Positions 59,418-64,000 of a DNA stretch of 64,000 nt are shown here, piece by piece. Origin of the DNA: Lasiosphaeris hirsuta (Eukaryota; Ascomycota; Sordariomycetes; Sordariales; Lasiosphaeriaceae). The position numbers and the translations under genes are program-made. A model generated the notes under the pieces. The model was not told the DNA's origin and searched no databases. It saw only the letters and a list, made by a program, of their open reading frames with translations. The first letter of the stretch is position 1. Each line of letters begins with the position of its first letter. The stretch lies in contig JAUKUA010000002.1 of assembly GCA_030549175.1 (NCBI GenBank), forward strand, positions 496,001-560,000. Direction: 5' to 3'.

Positions 59418-60790
59418 ATGTCGTCCCACTTTCCCCCAATCCCATACCCTCACCTCCCCGCAAACACGGACGCCATCCGCATTCTGACGGTCGAGCCTGG
59501 CGACTTCCTGAGTCCATTAGTTTGCACCCTCACTCCTGCAGCGTTCCACGACAAGCCAAAATATGTAGCGCTCTCGTACACGTGGGGGAACTCACACCCG
59601 AGTCCCGTGTCGCCGCCCAAAGCACAGAATAAGACGCCAAGGATTGATTCGGAGCCTGTGTCCATTACAGTGAACGACCATGCATTTGGTATTGCACCTA
59701 ATTTACACGCCGCGCTGGTGCACTTGCGCTCACCAACGCACCCTCTTCCCATCTGGGCCGATGCAGTTTGCATCAACCAGCACGATGCCGAAGAGCGGAA
59801 CCAGCAGGTCTCTCTCATGTCCTTTATATACTCGCGAGCTATCCATACGGTGGCCTGGATTGGAGCTAAAGGGTTACCAAGCACCAACCAGCCCGAGTCG
59901 CGCGCCATGGCTGCCGAATGGAAATCAGGACGGACGCAGTTCCTTGCAGAGGCCCTGACGGGCGGTAGTCTGGAGAAGAGACACAGTGATATGATGAGAC
60001 TGGAGAGCCTGATTGAGAGATTCGCGGAGAGCAAGTGCTCCGAGCTGAGGGACCGGGTCTTTGGCTTGCTTGATTGTGCCAATGACATCCGTCCATTTGT
60101 TGGGCAGGATGAGAAGGCGGATTCTCTGAATGACTACATCAAGTCTCTCGGTCTTGGACTCAAGACGCAATTACGCGACCTTAGACGGGGCATGGGTGCA
60201 CTCAAAGTCGACTATTCTCGCTTGTTCGACGGCATCTGGACCAACGTGGTTCAGTTTGTTTACTTCCAAGCCAAGGCGGCCGAGGCTCCAGTTAGCGTTT
60301 TGGATCGTACCGAGACTCTTGTGCATCCAATTACGGAGAGGCATCTTAGCATCGTGAGGACAGCCCGGCATTTTGCAAAATGCACTCGATCAGAAAGTAG
60401 GGGATGGGATTTCTAACTCGATTGAACAAGGCATGGTAAGTGACTCCTGGCTCGCATACGAAATCAGAAGGGCGGACGGTTGAACCAAGGTTGGGGCAGA
60501 ATTGGCTGGAACTTGACCCCCCTGTAATCAGGGCTGCGGGATATGTCGCGGGCGAGATTGTCGCACTGGGGCCGACATACGATTCTCTCATTGCGTCCTC
60601 CGGAGCGCAACAGGAGTGGACTAGCTGCTGGATCGACCATTACCAGAACCCAGACGACTTGGAGCGGATACGGTGGATTAACGAGGAGTACGAGGCCAAG
60701 GTTTTCAGTTATGAGAAAATGACATGGGAGCGGAGAATATATGTCTTGAATATCCGTATTCACGTCCGATACCTGCATTGCAAAGCATGA
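59418..60790 (+). pseudogene. HET-domain protein gene with two frame breaks
   Basis: The first 300 residues are in one frame: YVALSYTWGNSHPSPVSP, VTVNDH-like ITVNDHAFGIAPNLHAALVHLR, IWADAVCINQHDAEERNQQV, MSFIYSRAIHTVAWIG and CSELRDRVFGLLDCAND, a complete HET domain (PF06985 type) with the following region. At about 60358 the coding potential moves +1 (QNALDQKVGDGISNSIEQGM then VSDSWLAYEIRRADG) and at about 60465 another +1 (RTVEPRLGQNWLELDPP, IRAAGYVAGEIVALGPTYDS), which fits the C-terminal part of such proteins. No intron fits between them. HET proteins trigger cell death on contact with incompatible partners. As read, the first frame ends at 60416 after 332 residues. Confidence 0.7.
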
Positions 60791-61063
60791 GTGGATAAAA
60801 TATCGCGTTGCGTAAGCAAAGGTGGGTCAAAATGATATGCTCGAAGTTGCGGTTGGATCGGCAAATCTTCGCTTCAATCCTAGCGTTCACAAGCCATATT
60901 GTTGTTTGCGATTCCAATTTCATCGCATTCGGCACACGCATTCCAAGCATTCCGACGTGCACTCAAAGTGGGCTTTGAACGTGAATTTTGGCTCTTCCTC
61001 GCCATACATACTCTGGCCCATTCGCCAGAGTAGAAAGCTGCAGACCAACTCACGGCCGTCAAA

Positions 61064-61982
61064 ATGGGACATTACAATCGCCGCTATACCGGCGACCGCC
61101 ATGCGCTGCACGGAGCCTGGAGCCCGCCGAACAGCGCCGCAAAGCAAGCACTCGAAGCTCTTTCGGGGTTGTGTCGCACAACTAATCGGTGGTCAGTTCT
61201 GTGAGGAGGACTACAACATTTCTCGCCATGTCGCCGAGTTCATCAATTCGCTGACAAACCTCGCCTACGGTAAGTCCTTCTTCAGTCATGACATGCAACA
61301 CCCAGACCAGCCAAGAGCTGATATGCACACCGTAACGCCGCCAGTCTTTCTCGCTCTGCGATTCATGTATGGCCACGGCAGTCGGGGTCTCTTTGCGCCA
61401 AAGTTTGACTTCATGTCCATCTCTCTGCTGGTCCTTGGCATCTGCTCCTTCTTCCACGCCTCCATGCGCCAAGCCCTCCAGTTCGCCGACGAGCTCGCCA
61501 TGCTCGGACTTGTCTGGTCCTTCCTCCACGGCATCCTGGCAGTGGGGAACTCTCCGGCCAAGACTCGATTCATCAACACCGGCCTGTCCATCTTTTTCCC
61601 CCTCTTCGCCGCGTTTTACGTTTGGAACGGACAGATCATTTACCATGCCATGGTGTTCCTCGCCCTAACAATCCTCTCGGTGTTCCGATGCTTCTACCTA
61701 TTTTAGTTCCTCAAACCTGGCTTCCCGGAAGCCAAGCGTGTCCAATGGAGGATCCAGGGGTGGACAGCCCTCTTCTCCGCCTTGCTTGGCTACTTGCTTT
61801 GGTATATCGATCTCGAGTATTGTGCGCAGCTCAGAGATCTCAGAGGACAGATTGAGCTTCCTTGGGCCTGGCTGCTTGAGTTCCACGGCTGGTGGCACAT
61901 CTTGACGGCCATCGGTGCGAGCATGCTCATGGATATTATCAGGGAAATGCAAGTCGAGCAAATCGTCGAGAAGGAGGACTGA
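61064..61982 (+). CDS. Alkaline ceramidase (YPC1/YDC1-like), with an in-frame TAG
   Basis: Proposed exons 61064..61147, 61197..61269, 61345..61982, about 264 codons. The first intron (49 bp, branch ACTAAT) must use a GC donor to join the frames; the second is GTAAGT...CCAG. Family landmarks: GAWSPPNSAAK at the start, FCEEDYNISRHVAEFINSLT with NLAYVFLALRFMYG, CSFFHASMRQALQFADELAM and LEFHGWWHILTAIGA, with the zinc-binding His/Asp residues visible. The enzyme cleaves ceramide into sphingoid base and fatty acid in ER/Golgi membranes and has about seven spans. A TAG at 61704-61706 interrupts the frame between CFYLF and FLKPGFPEAKR; both sides are in the same frame. It could be a nonsense change (CAG to TAG) or the end of a 54-bp in-phase intron (61653-61706, weak donor GTGTTC, CTAAC branch), though the latter would remove a membrane segment. 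Confidence 0.7.
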
Positions 61983-62447
61983 AGGGTTACTGTAGGTACC
62001 TAGGGACTCTCCTGGCATGAAGCGCGGGACATAGTTTCAGCGATGCCTTGGTAGTCAAGTCGTCTGCTTGAGGTGACAGGGACGAAAGCTACCTGCCTTT
62101 GGTCGGGTAGGTACCTGAAATGGGGCCGGGGCTGTCTGTCCACAGCACCCAACGAGTACCAAAACACCCAACAAAGCAGCAAGTTATCCATCTCGACCGC
62201 CCGAGTCCTCCGCCCATAATAAGACCCGACACGATGAACCAGGAAAACCTGCATTTGGTGGATTGGAGTGGCGCTCGATCTTACCCAGATTATTTGCAAC
62301 ATCTGGGTGAACGGTGTTGGGGATGGCATGGCTGGTCAGTCCTTCGTTATTCCTCGATCGCCAGTTCTAACAACTGCCAGATCAAAAGAACAACTCCTCC
62401 CCCCCCCCCCCCCCCCCCCGGGTCCCAGTAGAGAGCTAGCTTAACCC
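61983..62447. other. 3' region with a coding-like stretch and C21 homopolymer
   Basis: A short frame from ATG 62234 (MNQENLHLVDWSGARSYPDY ...) looks protein-like but ends in a region with 21 C (62399-62419). No family recognised. Confidence 0.3.
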
Positions 62448-62578
62448 GCGATTACCTCTACAAGCATGTCGATAATTTTATAGCCCGCATACCCGACAGA
62501 GACACCGTCGGCTTGCAGCCACTATTCTTCGACAGTCATGATGGTCACGAGCTGATAGGTGCAGTGTTACATCGTTTT
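62448..62578 (+). other. Coding-like fragment of unknown family
   Basis: One frame gives DYLYKHVDNFIARIPDRDTV and then FFDSHDGHELIGAVLHRF before a TGA. The composition is strongly protein-like, and it could be a later exon of the stretch at 62234, but nothing links it to a family I know. Confidence 0.3.
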
Positions 62579-62686
62579 TGAGAGCCTCGAGGGCCAAAAC
62601 TACCATATCTTCTTTTGAAGGAGAGGGCATGTTTAGTTGTGGAGAAAACTGGTGTTAAATGCAGGGGTGGTGTGGTTTGGGGAAAA

Positions 62687-62800
62687 GTGATCACTTGCCT
62701 ATAATGATCACTCGCTTATAACGTACGTTATTGTTATTTCCTAGTGTTGTGGTAGGGTGGAGGATGTCCGACTCACTTATAACGCACGTAATAGACATTC
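62687..62800. repeat. Short degenerate repeats (CACTYGCYTATAA)
   Basis: Related motifs occur three times: GATCACTTGCCTATAATG, GATCACTCGCTTATAACG and ACTCACTTATAACGCACG. They may be the end of a decayed DNA transposon. Confidence 0.4.
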
Positions 62801-62810
62801 TCTTTCACAA

Positions 62811-63195
62811 TCAATCACTTAGCCTCCATCCCCCCACCTCCGCCCTGCCCTCAAACTCACACGCTGTAACCTCACTCGTCATCTTCGCCCCTGGCTGCTT
62901 CCAGACCCTCCAACAGCCTTCATCCCACCCGCTCATCTTCTTCTCCTTCTTAAACCCCTTCACCACCAACATCCCCCTCGCAGCCACAGTCTCTCTCCAA
63001 ACCGCCTCCACCTCCGCCCCTAGCGCATGTGTCTACTCGCCCCCCAAAGTCGCAGCAATCCCTAACGTCTGGCTACCTAACAAGCCATCCCTCCCATATT
63101 GATACCTCATCCAACACAGGGAGGCATCCCCCACGTTCCAGATCACCATATCCTCCAATACAAGCATATGCGCCGCTACGCGCCCTGCTGCGATG
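62811..63195 (-). pseudogene. Coding-like fragment with an in-frame TAG, family unknown
   Basis: The minus strand reads AAGRVAAHMLVLEDMVIWNV, WMRYQYGRDGLLGSQTLGIA, then a TAG, then VEAVWRETVAARGMLVVKGF and MSGWDEGCWRVW, with the same frame on both sides of the TAG. It looks like the interior of a gene that has acquired one stop. I do not recognise it. Confidence 0.3.
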
Positions 63196-63561
63196 AGGAC
63201 ATGGTTACGTTAAAGTTTGTTTGACGGAGGTGTAAGACAGGCGGAGGTTAGATGGACGGTTTTTAGCTCCTGCAGGAAAAAGGAAGATCGAAACTTAGAG
63301 TAGGGGTATATACACGGGCGGGTGGGTTTTCGTAATTAGTAGAAAAATGCCTCGGCGTCGAGGAGGAAGCAGGCGTCGAGGTGTTGAAGAGAGAGGAGGC
63401 GGCGCGTGTAACGGAAGAGGCGGAGGCCTAGGCGGTTGCGGGGGCGTGGAGTGTCGGTGTGGGAATGTGAGTGGGAGTGGGAGTGGGAGGGGCATTGGAA
63501 GAGGGTGAGGGAGGTAAGGTTTCCGTTTTGGGCGAGAGGTTCGAGGACGGAGAGGTAGGAG

Positions 63562-63975
63562 GTGGTGAAGGCTTACCAAGGTGACGCCGCCAAGGAGATC
63601 GCAGAGAAGCTCGGGAATCTCCCTCTTGCTATCTCGCAGTGTACTGGATATATCAACACAACGAGAACGAGCTTCAGCGACTATCCCGACGGCCCGGAAG
63701 AGTTCCTGTCCCGAACGCTCGGCACCTCAGTCTGTGTCCAGAGACTAAATCCATGCAAGAAACGAATTCTCTCGACCTTTGAGATTGTGTGGGAAAAACT
63801 CCAGCGAGAGGCATCTGCGGCAAAGGACCTCATGTCTCTGCTCAGCCTGTTCTCGAATGGTGTTGAGGTCAGCATGCTGGTTGCCGGGCTGACTGAACCT
63901 AGAAAATGGCTTCTTACAGGGGAGTACAAGAAGAGTCGACCCTATTACAGCCGAGCATCTGGCTGGAGGCAGTAG
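63562..63975 (+). pseudogene. NLR fragment (ARC region of NB-ARC)
   Basis: The frame AAKEIAEKLGNLPLAISQCT followed by GYINTTRTSFSDY, then RILSTFEIVWEKLQ and DLMSLLSLFSNGVEVSMLVA, matches the segment after the Walker B motif of fungal NB-ARC proteins (A..I...LG.LPLAI.QA..YI...-SF.DYL). It begins abruptly after a GA-rich low-complexity region without P-loop and ends at a stop shortly before the window edge. This is the part missing from the larger NLR pseudogene at 53-56 kb, but in the other orientation. Confidence 0.6.
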
Positions 63976-64000
63976 CCGTCAAAACTCACGGTATATGTAA

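Overview
The window looks like nuclear DNA of a filamentous ascomycete (Pezizomycotina, probably Sordariomycetes; this is inference). The evidence is short 40-150 bp introns with fungal branch-point motifs (CTAAC/CTAAT), CT/CA-rich leaders, and families typical of these fungi: Zn2Cys6 regulator, RTA1, DHA2/14-TM MFS, yapsin, HET and NLR proteins, GH47 mannosidase, alkaline ceramidase. There are also AT-rich, stop-riddled transposon relics with C-to-T/G-to-A type stops that resemble repeat-induced point mutation (RIP).

Layout. 0-5 kb: a stand-alone module like the N-terminus of class V chitinases, a DUF1993 gene and a broken M14 carboxypeptidase. 5-16 kb: an intact plasma-membrane-type Ca2+-ATPase (3 exons, 1239 aa), a UPC2-like Zn2Cys6 regulator divergent from an RTA1-family lipid exporter, and an intron-bearing tRNA-Leu(CAG). 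16-17.4 kb: a nest of decayed transposable elements. 17.4-25 kb: a BTB/POZ gene, a small membrane protein, a small secreted protein and a GPI-anchored yapsin. 25-35 kb: a gene graveyard (orphan last exon of HMG-CoA lyase, HET fragments, P450 tail, GH18 chitinase remnant, HET pseudogene) around one intact secreted SMP-30/gluconolactonase-like propeller gene. 35-39 kb: gene-poor. 39-53 kb: an intact 14-TM MFS exporter, an allantoate/nicotinate-type MFS permease, a Golgi class I alpha-mannosidase and a large intronless SNF2-like ATPase. 53-64 kb: a decayed NB-ARC/TPR NLR, a CYP52-like P450 with one frame break, a HET gene with two frame breaks, an alkaline ceramidase with one in-frame TAG, and the start of a second NLR fragment at the right edge.

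Themes. Housekeeping membrane and lipid genes (Ca2+ pump, RTA1, ceramidase, mannosidase, yapsin) alternate with self/non-self recognition genes (HET, NLR), most of which are broken. Several breaks are single-base insertions, two of them in or beside homopolymers (G-run at 4415, A-run at 57598), so real pseudogenes and assembly errors need to be separated before drawing conclusions. The least familiar intact gene is the SNF2-like protein at 49.5-53 kb, with a DEFH motif II and an unassigned N-terminal domain. All family assignments come from reading motifs by eye; no database search was run.
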